Origin: Micromonospora sp. CCTCC AA 2012012
GTDB taxonomy: Bacteria; Actinomycetota; Actinomycetes; Mycobacteriales; Micromonosporaceae
Reading direction: 5' to 3'
Length of the DNA: 64,000 nucleotides
Assembly (NCBI RefSeq): GCF_040499845.1
Contig: NZ_CP159342.1
Location: 6,665,217 to 6,729,216 of the forward strand
The position numbers were made by a program, and so were the translations under genes. Below are positions 47,848 to 56,603 of the stretch, piece by piece. Every line of letters starts with the position of its first letter. The first letter of the stretch is position 1. The notes beneath the pieces are model-generated. The model was not told the origin of the DNA, did no database searches, and worked only from the letters and a program-made list of their open reading frames with translations.

Positions 47848-49086
47848 TCAGAAGGTCTCCATCGCGGCCGGGGCGCGGTCCCAGCCGAAGGCCGGGCCGG
47901 CGGCGGCGAGCGTACCGGGGCGCACCTCCCGGAGCCGGCCGGCGGCGGCGAGGGCCGCGAGGCCGGCCCCGCCCAGGAACAGCTCGCCGAGGCAGCGCAC
48001 GTCGCAGGCGAGCCCGGCCGGCTCGGTGCTGGCGGTGCAGGTCGCCTCGGCCGGTCCGCCGACCAACCGCCAGCGGCCGGTGTTCTCCGGCAGCAGCTCG
48101 TCGGTCACCTCGATCACCACGTCCAGCTCGGTGGCGTAGCGCCGGGCGGCCAGCGCGGCGGGGACGTCGACGAGGCGTACCCAGAGGGTGTCGGTGAGCT
48201 GGGCGCGCAGTCGGCGGGGCTCGTTCACCAGCCGCAGCAGCGGCTCGTCCACCGCCCCCCGGTAGCTCAGCCGCCGGGTCAGGTCGACCGAGAGCAGCAA
48301 TCGCCACAGCGCCAGGTACGCCTCCGGCTCGGTGGTCACCACCTCGTCGACCCGGACCTCGCCCCGGGGTCCGGCGGCGTCCCAGTCGTCCGTGGTCCGG
48401 TAGAGCGCGTACCCGTCGAGCCCGTCCGGGCCCTCGTGCAGCAGCACCCGCCGCTCGGTGGCCCCGCTGCGGCGGCTCTTCACGTCCGCGAGGACGTACC
48501 CCCACCAGCGCTCGTCCCGGCTCGACCAGCCCGGGCGTCCGGCGCGCGCCCGGTCGTACAGTCGGGCCAGCTCGGGCTGGTGCGGGCCCGGTCGGTCCAG
48601 GCGCAGCGTGCCGGGCGCGGACGCCGGCTCCGGCAGGCGCAGCTCGGTGGTGTCGCAGCCGATCGTGACGCCCTGCGCGGCCAGCCCGTAGCCGAACCGG
48701 GGATAGATCCGGCCCTCGCTGGCCCAGAGCACCGCGACCGGTTCGCGGCCGGCGTCCCGGATGTCCCGCAGCTGTCGGCGCATCAGCCCGGTGAGCAGTC
48801 CCCGGCGGCGGTGGGTCGGCAGCACCGAGACCATCGTCACGTGCGCCGCCGGTACGCTCCCGCCGGGCACCGCCAGGTCGCGGGTGAACGCCCCGGCGTG
48901 CGCGACCGCCGTCGCGCCGTCGCGGACCAGCAGGCAGCGCTCCGGCTCGAAGACGCTGCGCTCGACCGCCAGCAGCTCCTGGTCGGGTGTCTCGTGGAAG
49001 GCCAGGGCGAGCAGCCCGGCGATCTCGTCGAAGTCGTCGGCCCCGGGCACCACCACATCGGTCATCGGATGTGTGTAACCCATCAC
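47848..49086 (-). CDS. Eis-like GNAT acetyltransferase
   Basis: The 412-aa protein has the three-part Eis architecture: a GNAT domain (VTMVSVLPTHRRRGLLTGLMRRQL, acetyl-CoA loop), a second GNAT-like domain and an SCP2-like C-terminus ending AMETF, whose terminal carboxylate acts in Eis catalysis. Eis enzymes acetylate amines, including aminoglycosides and proteins. Residues of the family such as YPRFGYGLAAQ are present. The start may be 49086, 49083 or 49065 (MTDVVVP); no strong ribosome site is seen. Confidence 0.9.
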   Translation of the reverse strand: MMGYTHPMTDVVVPGADDFDEIAGLLALAFHETPDQELLAVERSVFEPERCLLVRDGATAVAHAGAFTRDLAVPGGSVPAAHVTMVSVLPTHRRRGLLTGLMRRQLRDIRDAGREPVAVLWASEGRIYPRFGYGLAAQGVTIGCDTTELRLPEPASAPGTLRLDRPGPHQPELARLYDRARAGRPGWSSRDERWWGYVLADVKSRRSGATERRVLLHEGPDGLDGYALYRTTDDWDAAGPRGEVRVDEVVTTEPEAYLALWRLLLSVDLTRRLSYRGAVDEPLLRLVNEPRRLRAQLTDTLWVRLVDVPAALAARRYATELDVVIEVTDELLPENTGRWRLVGGPAEATCTASTEPAGLACDVRCLGELFLGGAGLAALAAAGRLREVRPGTLAAAGPAFGWDRAPAAMETF

Positions 49087-49164
49087 CGTCGGGGTCGGCG
49101 ACCGATTTGCCGGCTCGTTACCCTCGGAACCGTGGCCGGTCGTCGGTCAGGGGGAGGAATCGAG

Positions 49165-49701
49165 ATGGCGGACCAGACCCAGCCGTGGGCGGAGCGCACC
49201 GTCGAGGTGCCGCCGCAACCCGGCGTCGGCGTGCCGGCGCAGCGGGACGCGTTCCGTCGTGGCGTGGCCACCGTGGGCCAGTCCCGCCGGACCCCGCGCA
49301 CCGAGCAGTTCCCGACGGTGGACCCGGCCGACTGGTCGGCCGACTCGGCGCCGCGCCGACCGGTGAGCTGGCACCTGAGCCAGCTGCGCCGCGGCGGGGA
49401 GTGGAGCGCGGCGGGTGGCCTCTTCGCCTTCGTCTGCTGGGGGGTCTGGGCGATCTCCGGGCGGGGGAACCTCGCCGCGCCGCTGCTGACCTTCGTGCTG
49501 AGCCTGCTCACGGCGGTCGGTCTCTTCGCCCTCGCCCGCCTGGTCGGCCGGCTGGTGCTGGAGCGGCAGCTCGGCCGCGTCCGGCGCAGCGCCCGGGGCG
49601 CCCACCTGGTGACCGCGCTCTTCCTCGTCGGCGTCGGCGTCGCCTATCTCCAGCAGACCGAGTGGGTCATGACGGCCTGGAACTGGGTCACCGGGAACTG
49701 A
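49165..49701 (+). CDS. Hypothetical membrane protein
   Basis: This 178-aa protein has a hydrophilic N-terminal half and a C-terminal half with three hydrophobic segments (GGLFAFVCWGVWAIS, FVLSLLTAVGLFALARLVGRLV, LVTALFLVGVGVAYLQQ). It ends in a Trp-rich tail. ATG 49165 follows GGGGAGGAAT. It is divergent from the Eis-like gene. No catalytic motif is visible. Confidence 0.75.
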   Translation: MADQTQPWAERTVEVPPQPGVGVPAQRDAFRRGVATVGQSRRTPRTEQFPTVDPADWSADSAPRRPVSWHLSQLRRGGEWSAAGGLFAFVCWGVWAISGRGNLAAPLLTFVLSLLTAVGLFALARLVGRLVLERQLGRVRRSARGAHLVTALFLVGVGVAYLQQTEWVMTAWNWVTGN

Positions 49702-49711
49702 GCCCGGTTCG

Positions 49712-49744
49712 GCGGGCGGGTCGGCACTCCTGCCGCCCGCCCGC
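49712..49744. terminator. Hairpin between convergent 178-aa and 88-aa genes
   Basis: GCGGGCGGG (49712-49720) pairs with CCCGCCCGC (49736-49744), with an inner GGCA/TGCC stem and one mismatch. It follows the stop at 49701. The remaining gap to 49865 shows no other feature. Confidence 0.55.
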
Positions 49745-49865
49745 GCGTCCGGTCGCGGGTCCGCCGCGACGTCGGTCGTCACTCCACCAGGACCGCGCCC
49801 GCTTACCCGGCCGGGCCCGGTTCATCCGTCCACCGGGCCGGCCGGGTCGCGGATCCCGCACCGGT

Positions 49866-50132
49866 TCAGTGCGTTCCGCCGTGGCCCTCGGAGTCGGCCT
49901 TCGGGGAGGCGACGCGGGCTGCCGGGTCCTCGACGCCCGGCTCGCCGCCGTCCGGCGCCACCATGCCGTCGTAGTTGTAGACGGTGCCGTCGTCGCCGTG
50001 CTGCTTCGTGGTCCGGACGTAGCGGTGGATCATGCCGTCGATCTCGATCTCCAGCAGGGCCTGGTCACCCGCGTCCTCGTTGCTGCCGTCGCGGGGTCCA
50101 CCGACGAGGTATGCCTTCGTGTTCGTGTCCAT
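49866..50132 (-). CDS. Small conserved hypothetical protein
   Basis: This 88-aa protein opens MDTNTKAYLVGGPRDGSNED and continues LLEIEIDGMIHRYVRT, so a beta-rich core is likely. The C-terminal third is Asp/Glu/Gly-rich. It may belong to a DUF5988-like group of small actinobacterial proteins, but this is uncertain. It reads leftward and is convergent with the 178-aa gene. Confidence 0.6.
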   Translation of the reverse strand: MDTNTKAYLVGGPRDGSNEDAGDQALLEIEIDGMIHRYVRTTKQHGDDGTVYNYDGMVAPDGGEPGVEDPAARVASPKADSEGHGGTH

Positions 50133-50273
50133 GACGGTGCGGTACCCCCCGCCTCGGGGACGAAAACGACGAACCGGCCGCCGGCCCGCCGTTCGGCGAT
50201 CCGACCGGCGCGTCCGGCGCACCGATCCCGCCCGGCCGTCATGCCGCCGGCCGGCCGCGACCAGCATGGGCCC

Positions 50274-52163
50274 ATGGGCGCGTATCGATCAGCGTACGAG
50301 CGGAGCATCGCCGACCCGGCCGGCTTCTGGCGGGAGGCGGCGCGGGACATCGACTGGTTCCGACCACCGGAGCGGATCCTCGACGACAGCGCGCCGCCGA
50401 TGTACCGCTGGTTCCCCGACGGCGAGCTGAACACCTGCCACAACGCCCTCGACCGGCACGTGGCGGCCGGCCGTGGCGACCGACCCGCCCTGATCCACGA
50501 CAGCCCGGTCACCGGCACGGTACGCACCTACACCTACGCCGAGCTGCTCGACGCGACCGCCCGGTTCGCCGGAGCCCTGCGCCGGCTCGGCGTGGGCCGG
50601 GGCGACCGGGTGCTGCTCTACCTGGCGATGGTGCCGGAGGCGGTGGTCGCGATGCTCGCCTGCGCCCGGATCGGCGCGGTCCACTCGGTGGTCTTCGGTG
50701 GCTTCGCCGCCCACGAGTTGGCCGTCCGCATCGACGACGCCCGACCGAAGGTCGTCGTCGCCACCTCCTGCGGCATCGAGGTCGACCGGGTGGTCGCCTA
50801 CCACCCGATCCTGACGGCGGCGCTGGCCGAGGCCACCCACGCCCCGCAGCGCTGCGTCGTCGTGCAGCGGCCGCAGGGCCCCGCCGACCTCACGCCCGGC
50901 CGCGACCTCACCTGGGACGAGGTGATGGCGGACGCCGAACCGGTCGACTGCGTCCCGGTCGCCGCCACCGACCCGCTCTACGTCCTCTACACCTCCGGCA
51001 CCACCGGCCGCCCCAAGGGCGTCGTCCGCGACAACGGCGGGCACGCCGTCGCGCTGCGCTGGTCGATGCGGAACATCTACGACGTCGGGCCGGGCGACGT
51101 CTTCTGGGCCGCCTCCGACGTCGGCTGGGTGGTCGGCCACTCCTACATCGTCTACGCCCCGCTGCTCACCGGGGCGACCACCGTGCTCTACGAGGGCAAG
51201 CCGGTCGGCACCCCGGACGCCGGCGCGTTCTGGCGGGTCGTCGCCGAGCACCGGGTCGCGGCGCTCTTCACCGCGCCGACCGCGATCCGGGCGATCCGCC
51301 GGCAGGACCCCGACGGCACGCTCATCAAGGGGTACGACCTGAGCAGCCTCCGTACGCTCTTCCTGGCCGGCGAGCGGCTCGACCCGGACACCTGGGTCTG
51401 GGCGGGGCAGCGGCTCGGCGTACCGGTGGTGGACAACTGGTGGCAGACCGAGACGGGCTGGCCGGTCGCGGCGAACCCGCGCGGGCTGGAACCGCTGCCG
51501 CTCAAGCCCGGCTCCCCGTCGGTGCCGGTCCCCGGCTACGACGTCCGCGTCGTCGACGCCGGTGGCCGGGAGGTGCCGGCGGGCACCGACGGCTCGATCG
51601 TCATCCGGCTGCCGCTGCCGCCGGGCTGCCTGCCCACCCTCTGGGGCGACGACGAGCGCTACGTCCGCTCCTACCTGGCCACCTTCCCCGGCCACTACCT
51701 CACCGGCGACGGTGGGCGCTTCGACGACGACGGCTACCTCTACGTGATGGGCCGCACCGACGACGTGATCAACGTGGCCGGGCACCGGCTCTCCACCGGG
51801 GCGATGGAGGAGGTGCTGGCCGGCCACCCGGCCGTCGCCGAGTGCGCGGTGATCGGCGTCGCCGACGCCCTCAAGGGCCAGGTCCCCAGCGGGTACGTGG
51901 TGCTCAAGGCCGGCGCCGAGGCCGACCCGGAGGCCCTCGCGGCGGAACTGGTCGCCCTGGTGCGCGAGCGGATCGGCCCGGTGGCCGCGTTCCGCCGGGT
52001 GACCGTCGTGCCGGCGCTGCCCAAGACCCGCTCCGGCAAGATCCTCCGCCGCACCATGCGCGGCCTGGTCGAGGGGCGCGACGAGCCCGTCCCCGCCACC
52101 ATCGACGATCCGGCGACCCTGACGGTCTTCCGCACTCTCGGGGACCCCGCAGCGACCCCGTGA
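50274..52163 (+). CDS. Propionyl/acetyl-CoA synthetase-like acyl-CoA ligase
   Basis: This 629-aa ANL-superfamily enzyme activates a short-chain acid to its CoA thioester using ATP. Motifs are LYTSGTTGRPKGV (P-loop), WWQTETGWPV, YLTGDGGRFDDDGYLYVMGRTDDVINVAGHR and the catalytic Lys in PKTRSGKILRR. The N-terminal ACAS region (AYERSIADPAGFWREAARDIDW) and features such as FAAHELAVRIDD resemble PrpE-type propionyl-CoA synthetases more than Acs. Substrate is inferred. ATG 50274 has only a weak ribosome site. It is convergent with the Hsp70-like gene, with a 15-bp gap. Confidence 0.88.
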   Translation: MGAYRSAYERSIADPAGFWREAARDIDWFRPPERILDDSAPPMYRWFPDGELNTCHNALDRHVAAGRGDRPALIHDSPVTGTVRTYTYAELLDATARFAGALRRLGVGRGDRVLLYLAMVPEAVVAMLACARIGAVHSVVFGGFAAHELAVRIDDARPKVVVATSCGIEVDRVVAYHPILTAALAEATHAPQRCVVVQRPQGPADLTPGRDLTWDEVMADAEPVDCVPVAATDPLYVLYTSGTTGRPKGVVRDNGGHAVALRWSMRNIYDVGPGDVFWAASDVGWVVGHSYIVYAPLLTGATTVLYEGKPVGTPDAGAFWRVVAEHRVAALFTAPTAIRAIRRQDPDGTLIKGYDLSSLRTLFLAGERLDPDTWVWAGQRLGVPVVDNWWQTETGWPVAANPRGLEPLPLKPGSPSVPVPGYDVRVVDAGGREVPAGTDGSIVIRLPLPPGCLPTLWGDDERYVRSYLATFPGHYLTGDGGRFDDDGYLYVMGRTDDVINVAGHRLSTGAMEEVLAGHPAVAECAVIGVADALKGQVPSGYVVLKAGAEADPEALAAELVALVRERIGPVAAFRRVTVVPALPKTRSGKILRRTMRGLVEGRDEPVPATIDDPATLTVFRTLGDPAATP

Positions 52164-52178
52164 GCGGCGGGGCGGGGG

Positions 52179-55100
52179 TCAGCCGGCGAAGCGGTACAGG
52201 ACGAAGCCCTGTTGGGCGCCGCAGACGATCACGGAGGTGTTCCAGGAGCAGGAGGTGCCGCGGACGCCCTTGAGCTGTCCCAGCTCCACCACCCGGCCGG
52301 AGGCGGCACCCACCCCGGCGACGCTGCGGTTGTCCTCGCCGCTTCCCAGCGGCTCGGCGAAGACCAGCAGGTTGCCGGCGTCGAGCCGGACGGCCACGCC
52401 GTCCCGCGCGTCCAGCAGCCGCTTCCCGTCCGGCCCGAAGAGCGTCACCGCCGGGTCGGGGTACGTCCGGGTGGCCAGCACCCCGTCGCCGACCGGCACC
52501 AGGTGGTCGGCACCCGCCGCCGCCCAGCGTTCCGTCTTCTCGCCCTCGGCCGCGGCCACCACCTCGGCGGTGGACTGGTCGGAGCCGGTCATCTCCAGCA
52601 GGCAGGCCCGGTGTTCACCGCACGGCACCAGGTCCCGGGTCTGCCGCCGGTCGTCCGGCGCGGTGTAGAGCACCCGGGGCTCCGCGAGGCTGCCCAGGTC
52701 GTACGAGAGCAGCCGGCCGTCGTCGGCCGCGACGTAGAGCCGGTCGGCGTACGCGACGGCCGGATCGTCGGGCCGGGCGACGTTGGTCCGGCGGCGCACC
52801 ACCGCGCCGGTGGCCATGTCGATCAACCGGACCGAGCGGTCCGCGCTGACCTGCACCAGCCGGCCGGTGTCGTCCGCCTCGGGATCCCGGGGCGCGCCGT
52901 CGACGAAGCCGGGCCCGGCCATCCCCTTCGCGCTGTGCACCAGGTGCACGCTGGTCCGGGAGGTGCCGTACTCGTCCCGAGGGTCGGCCCGCACCCACTT
53001 CTCGGCGCCGGTGCGCGGGTCGAGGCCGACCAGCCGCTTCCCGGTCTTGTCGACCAGGACCGCAGCGTCCCCGCTGACCAGCAGTTCGTCGTCGCCGTAC
53101 ACCGGGCGGTGCCAGCTCCGCGCGCCGGAGTCGGCGTCCCGCACCTCCAGCTCGCGGGTGGTGCTGGTGCCGGCGGCGTCGGCGACGAGCGCCACTCCGC
53201 CGGGCAGCGCGACGATCCGGGCCCACCGGTCGGCGGTGGCGGTGCTCTCCCACCGCCACAGCTCCTTGCCGGTGGTGGCGTCGGCGGCGATCACCTCCAG
53301 CCGGTCGTCGTCCTGCGGAAAGGCCAGGTAGGCGCGGTCGCCGAGGATCGCGGTGAACATGTCCGCCGGGCGGTCCGCGCCCGCCGGGATCCCCCTGACC
53401 TCGGCGAGGGTGTGGAAGTCCAGCTCGGGGTGGCGGTCCCGGGTGAACCAGAGCAGGGCCGCGATGCCCACGCCGGCCAGGGCCGCGACCGCGCCGAGCG
53501 AGATCCACAACGCCCGCCGCCGGCCGCCGCCGGTCGCCGGCCCGTCCGCGGGTACGCCGGGCGCCGGCCCGTTCGCGGGTACGCCGGGCGCCGGCCCGTT
53601 CGCGGGTACGCCGGGCCAGCCCGCCGCCCCACCGGCCCGGGAACCCTGCGGTGCGCCCGGCCAGCCCGGTGGCTGGCCCGGTCCGGAGCCCGGCCGGCCG
53701 GGCGGAGTTCCCGACGCGGCACCCGGCCGACCCGGCGGTGGTCCCGGCGCGGTGCCTGGCCAGCCCGCGGGTGGCTGGGGAGCGCCGGGCCAGGTCGGTG
53801 CCGCCGCAGTGGCCGTCACCCCGGGTTCCCTCGCCTGAGGGGGCACCACCCCGGGACCGGCGGCACCCGGGTCTGCTGCCCGGTGGTCGCCGTCGGCATG
53901 GCGCGGTACGCCCGGGTGGGGCGACGCGAGCGTGACCGGCAGGGTGCCGACGGGCCCGGCTGCGCCCCCGGGGGCCGGCGGACCGGGCGGCGGGGAAGTG
54001 TCGCCCGCCGCCACCACCATCGCGGCGGGGGCTGGCGGCGGGACCAGGGGGTGGGTCGGGCGGGTCCGGCGCAGCGGCAGATCGGTCAGCGCGCCCTCGG
54101 CGACCGGCAGTTCGGGCTGTTCCAGCACCGTCGGTGCGACGCCCAGCTCGGCGTGCAGCAGCCGGGCCACCAGCGGCATCCGCGACGAGCCGCCCACCAG
54201 GAACAGCCCGGCGAGCTGCTCGGGGGTGAGCCCGGCGGCGGCGACCACCCGGCGGGTCTCGGCGACCGCCCGGGCCAGCAGCGGCGCGGCGATCCGCTCC
54301 AGCTCCTCCCGGCTGAGGGTGACCACCGACTCCACCCCCGGTACGGCCACCGGCGCTACCGTGGTCCGCGAGAGCATCTCCTTCGCACCCCGGACGTTCT
54401 CGGTGAACCGGAGGCGCTCGCGCCACTGGCCGGTGCTCTCCGGGTGGGTCAGCCGGGCCCACTCGGTCGGGTGCTCGGCGGCGATCCGCTCGCCGAGGAG
54501 CGCGACCAGGGCCGCGTCGAGGTCGAGCCCGCCGAGGTCGTCGAGGCCCCCGCAGGAGACGACGGTGAAGCCGGAGTCGCCCCACGGGTCCGCCCCGTCG
54601 TTGCGGAGCACGGCGACGTCCAGCGTGCCGCCGCCGAAGTCGAAGACCGCGATCGTGCCACCGACCGGCACCGGCCGCCGCAGCACCTCGGTGTAGTAGC
54701 GGGCGGCGGCCACCGGCTCACGCAGCAGTCGGGTGCCGGACGGCGTCGGGCCGGACATGGTGTGCTCGGCGGCCGACGGCCAACCGGCCAGCGCCAGCGC
54801 GTCGGCGAGCACCCGCCGGCGGTCGGCGTCCCAGGTGGCGGGGCAGGTGACCACCGCCGGTGGCAGGAAGCCGATCGCACCGACCGCCGCCTCGGCGACG
54901 GCGAAGAGCACGGCGGCGAGGAGTTCGGCGGGGGCGTGCCCCCGGTCGCCGAGCAGGATCTCCGGCTCGTCGATCCGGCGCTTCGGGTTCGGCTCGTACC
55001 GGTCCGGGTCGGCCTGGGCGAGCCGCTGCGCGTCGCGGCCCACGTGCAGGTGCCCGTCGGCGTCGGCGTAGACGCCGGAGGGGAGGATCGGCTGCCCGTC

Positions 55101-55205
55101 CACGAGCAGCGGGCGGGTGCGCCCGTCGGGCCAGCGCAGCACGGCCACCGTGTTGGAGGTGCCGAGATCGACGCCGAGGGCGAAACCGTCCTGCTGGTCT
55201 GCCAT
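52179..55205 (-). CDS. Membrane-spanning Hsp70-like ATPase / beta-propeller fusion
   Basis: The 1008-aa protein has three parts. Residues 1-375 are an actin/Hsp70-type ATPase: FALGVDLGTSNTVAVLRW, AVFDFGGGTLDVAVL and LFLVGGSSRMPLVARLL. About 375-560 is a Pro/Gly/Ala linker with a 27-bp tandem repeat. A transmembrane helix follows (about 565-587, LWISLGAVAALAGVGIAALLWF). The last 420 residues are a PQQ-like beta-propeller (GKELWRWESTATADRWARIVALPGG and DLVPCGEHRACLLEM-type blades). There is no Hsp70 substrate-binding domain. The ATPase would be cytoplasmic and the propeller outside. Role unknown. Confidence 0.88.
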   Translation of the reverse strand: MADQQDGFALGVDLGTSNTVAVLRWPDGRTRPLLVDGQPILPSGVYADADGHLHVGRDAQRLAQADPDRYEPNPKRRIDEPEILLGDRGHAPAELLAAVLFAVAEAAVGAIGFLPPAVVTCPATWDADRRRVLADALALAGWPSAAEHTMSGPTPSGTRLLREPVAAARYYTEVLRRPVPVGGTIAVFDFGGGTLDVAVLRNDGADPWGDSGFTVVSCGGLDDLGGLDLDAALVALLGERIAAEHPTEWARLTHPESTGQWRERLRFTENVRGAKEMLSRTTVAPVAVPGVESVVTLSREELERIAAPLLARAVAETRRVVAAAGLTPEQLAGLFLVGGSSRMPLVARLLHAELGVAPTVLEQPELPVAEGALTDLPLRRTRPTHPLVPPPAPAAMVVAAGDTSPPPGPPAPGGAAGPVGTLPVTLASPHPGVPRHADGDHRAADPGAAGPGVVPPQAREPGVTATAAAPTWPGAPQPPAGWPGTAPGPPPGRPGAASGTPPGRPGSGPGQPPGWPGAPQGSRAGGAAGWPGVPANGPAPGVPANGPAPGVPADGPATGGGRRRALWISLGAVAALAGVGIAALLWFTRDRHPELDFHTLAEVRGIPAGADRPADMFTAILGDRAYLAFPQDDDRLEVIAADATTGKELWRWESTATADRWARIVALPGGVALVADAAGTSTTRELEVRDADSGARSWHRPVYGDDELLVSGDAAVLVDKTGKRLVGLDPRTGAEKWVRADPRDEYGTSRTSVHLVHSAKGMAGPGFVDGAPRDPEADDTGRLVQVSADRSVRLIDMATGAVVRRRTNVARPDDPAVAYADRLYVAADDGRLLSYDLGSLAEPRVLYTAPDDRRQTRDLVPCGEHRACLLEMTGSDQSTAEVVAAAEGEKTERWAAAGADHLVPVGDGVLATRTYPDPAVTLFGPDGKRLLDARDGVAVRLDAGNLLVFAEPLGSGEDNRSVAGVGAASGRVVELGQLKGVRGTSCSWNTSVIVCGAQQGFVLYRFAG
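53539..53618. repeat. 27-bp tandem repeat, three copies
   Basis: Unit GGCCCGTTCGCGGGTACGCC plus GGGCGCC (plus strand), at 53539-53565, 53566-53592 and a partial from 53593. On the coding strand it encodes repeated GVPANGPAP in the linker of the Hsp70-like fusion. Copy number may vary between strains. Confidence 0.85.
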
Positions 55206-55294
55206 CCGTCGCTACCTCCGCCGCACGAGGGGGTTCCGGCCCGCATCGTACGCAGCCCCGCCGACCCCTTCGCCTGGACCGCACCCGGACCGGG

Positions 55295-55663
55295 TCAGCG
55301 CTCGGCGTCGCCGCGCAGCACGCAGAACTCGTTGCCCTCCGGGTCGGCCAGCACGACCCAGCCGCCGCCGTCCGGATCACGATGGTCGGCCACGACGGTG
55401 GCGCCGAGCGCGCGGACCCGCTCGACCTCGTCGTCGCCGGGCCCGTCGGGTTCGAGGCAGACGTGCACCCGGTTCTTCCCGCGCTTCGACTCCGGCACTC
55501 GCTGGAAGAAGAGGCTCGGGCCGCTGGTCGGCTCGATGGTCACCTCCTCGTCGTCGGGATGGTGCTCCGGGTCGACCGGGCAGTCGAAGACGCGGGCCCA
55601 GAAGTTCGCCAGGGCGTACGGGTCGGCGCAGTCGAAGGCGACGTTGCGGATGGCGGTCCCCAT
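55295..55663 (-). CDS. VOC/glyoxalase-like protein
   Basis: This 122-aa protein of the vicinal-oxygen-chelate superfamily has FDCADPYALANFWARVF near its N-terminus and GGGWVVLADPEGNEFCVL at the end, in a single compact fold. VOC members act as glyoxalases, dioxygenases or resistance proteins; this PF18029-like type has no known substrate. ATG 55663 is taken as the start. It reads leftward and is not clearly linked to neighbours. Confidence 0.75.
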   Translation of the reverse strand: MGTAIRNVAFDCADPYALANFWARVFDCPVDPEHHPDDEEVTIEPTSGPSLFFQRVPESKRGKNRVHVCLEPDGPGDDEVERVRALGATVVADHRDPDGGGWVVLADPEGNEFCVLRGDAER

Positions 55664-55822
55664 CCGGTCAGCTTCACGCCTGCCCGCCGAGAAGGTCAAC
55701 TCACGTGGGTGGCGAGTCGCGCACCTGGATGTGGACCGCCGGGCGAAGCCACTCAGGTCATCGGTCCCGGCAGATCCGCGGGTCGGAAGCACCGCACGGC
55801 CCATGTGGAAGAGTGCTCCGCC

Positions 55823-55915
55823 ATGGGATTCCTCAGGCGTGTCATCACCTTCGGAGTGGTCACGCTGACCACCGACGAGGGAGCGGCGTCGACCTTCGAG
55901 GTAACCACCGAATAG
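55823..55915 (+). CDS. Possible 30-aa small protein
   Basis: ATG 55823 opens a 30-codon frame (MGFLRRVITFGVVTLTTDEG, then a short acidic-neutral tail) with GGAAGAG 9-15 nt upstream. The product is short and without homology known to me. It sits in the 158-bp gap after the VOC gene. It may be a real small protein, a leader or chance. Confidence 0.3.
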   Translation: MGFLRRVITFGVVTLTTDEGAASTFEVTTE

Positions 55916-56061
55916 CGGTCGACCCGCTCCGGCCGGCGTGCGCGCGGCGGTGCGCGGGCGGCGGAAGCAGTTGATGTCCATGGGCGTGCCGCCGGATCGG
56001 GGAGCTGCCCGGTCCAGAATCGGGCAGACGCACCCCGCTGAGCTGGGCCGGAGGCCGGTGG

Positions 56062-56132
56062 AGCGGGCGACGGGAATCGAACCCGCGTAGTCAGTTTGGA
56101 AGACTGAAGCTCTACCATTGAGCTACGCCCGC
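56062..56132 (-). tRNA. tRNA-Gly (anticodon UCC)
   Basis: The minus strand reads GCGGGCGTAGCTCAATGG... with acceptor GCGGGCG/CGCCCGC and discriminator T. The D-arm is AGCTCAATGGTAGAGCT. The anticodon stem TCAGT/ACTGA carries loop CTTCCAA, anticodon TCC. The T-arm CGGGTTCGATTCCCG is standard. CCA is not encoded. Length 71. Confidence 0.95.
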
Positions 56133-56384
56133 GAGCACCCCGCGGTACGCAGGGCGCGCCGACAGCGTACCCAATCCTCCGCCACCCCGCGCAGCCCCCG
56201 TCCCGGCCCCGCGTCCGCCGGCCTTCGCGCGGTTTCCCGGAAACAGTGGCCACGGACCCGCACGGAGGCCACCTTTTCCAGGAAAGCGTCGCCACCGGCG
56301 GGGGCCGCCCCCGGGGCGGTGGGTCGCGTCGGTCGCCCCGGTCGCCCGCGGAGGGGCGCAGACGGCTTACACTTCTCGTCGCCA

Positions 56385-56458
56385 CGGGGTGTGGCGCAGC
56401 TTGGTAGCGCACTCGCTTTGGGAGCGAGGGGCCGTGGGTTCAAATCCCGCCACCCCGA
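56385..56458 (+). tRNA. tRNA-Pro (anticodon UGG)
   Basis: Acceptor CGGGGTG/CACCCCG with discriminator A, D-arm GCGCAGCTTGGTAGCGC, anticodon stem CTCGC/GCGAG with loop TTTGGGA (anticodon TGG), T-arm GTGGGTTCAAATCCCGC. 74 nt, CCA not encoded. A TTACACT upstream (56367) may be a -10 element. The 56133-56384 gap shows no other feature. Confidence 0.95.
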
Positions 56459-56603
56459 CTGTCGTCCGCGGCCGGGTCACCCCGGGAACCGCCGTTTTTC
56501 GCGTGCGGTACCCGGGCGCTGCCGAGGCAGCACCCCGGCTCGCCTACACTCGATGCGCGCAATCACGCCCAGATCCAACTGAGATCCGTCAAGGAGTACG
56601 CCT

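Noticed and set aside
52212..55868. A frame of over 1200 codons antisense to the Hsp70-like fusion
   Set aside because: Low-complexity Arg/Gly/Ala/Val product with no recognisable domain; the opposite strand encodes a clear multi-domain protein.
56062..56458. Integrated element at the two tRNA genes
   Set aside because: No integrase, no duplicated tRNA 3' end and only ordinary intergenic sequence nearby.
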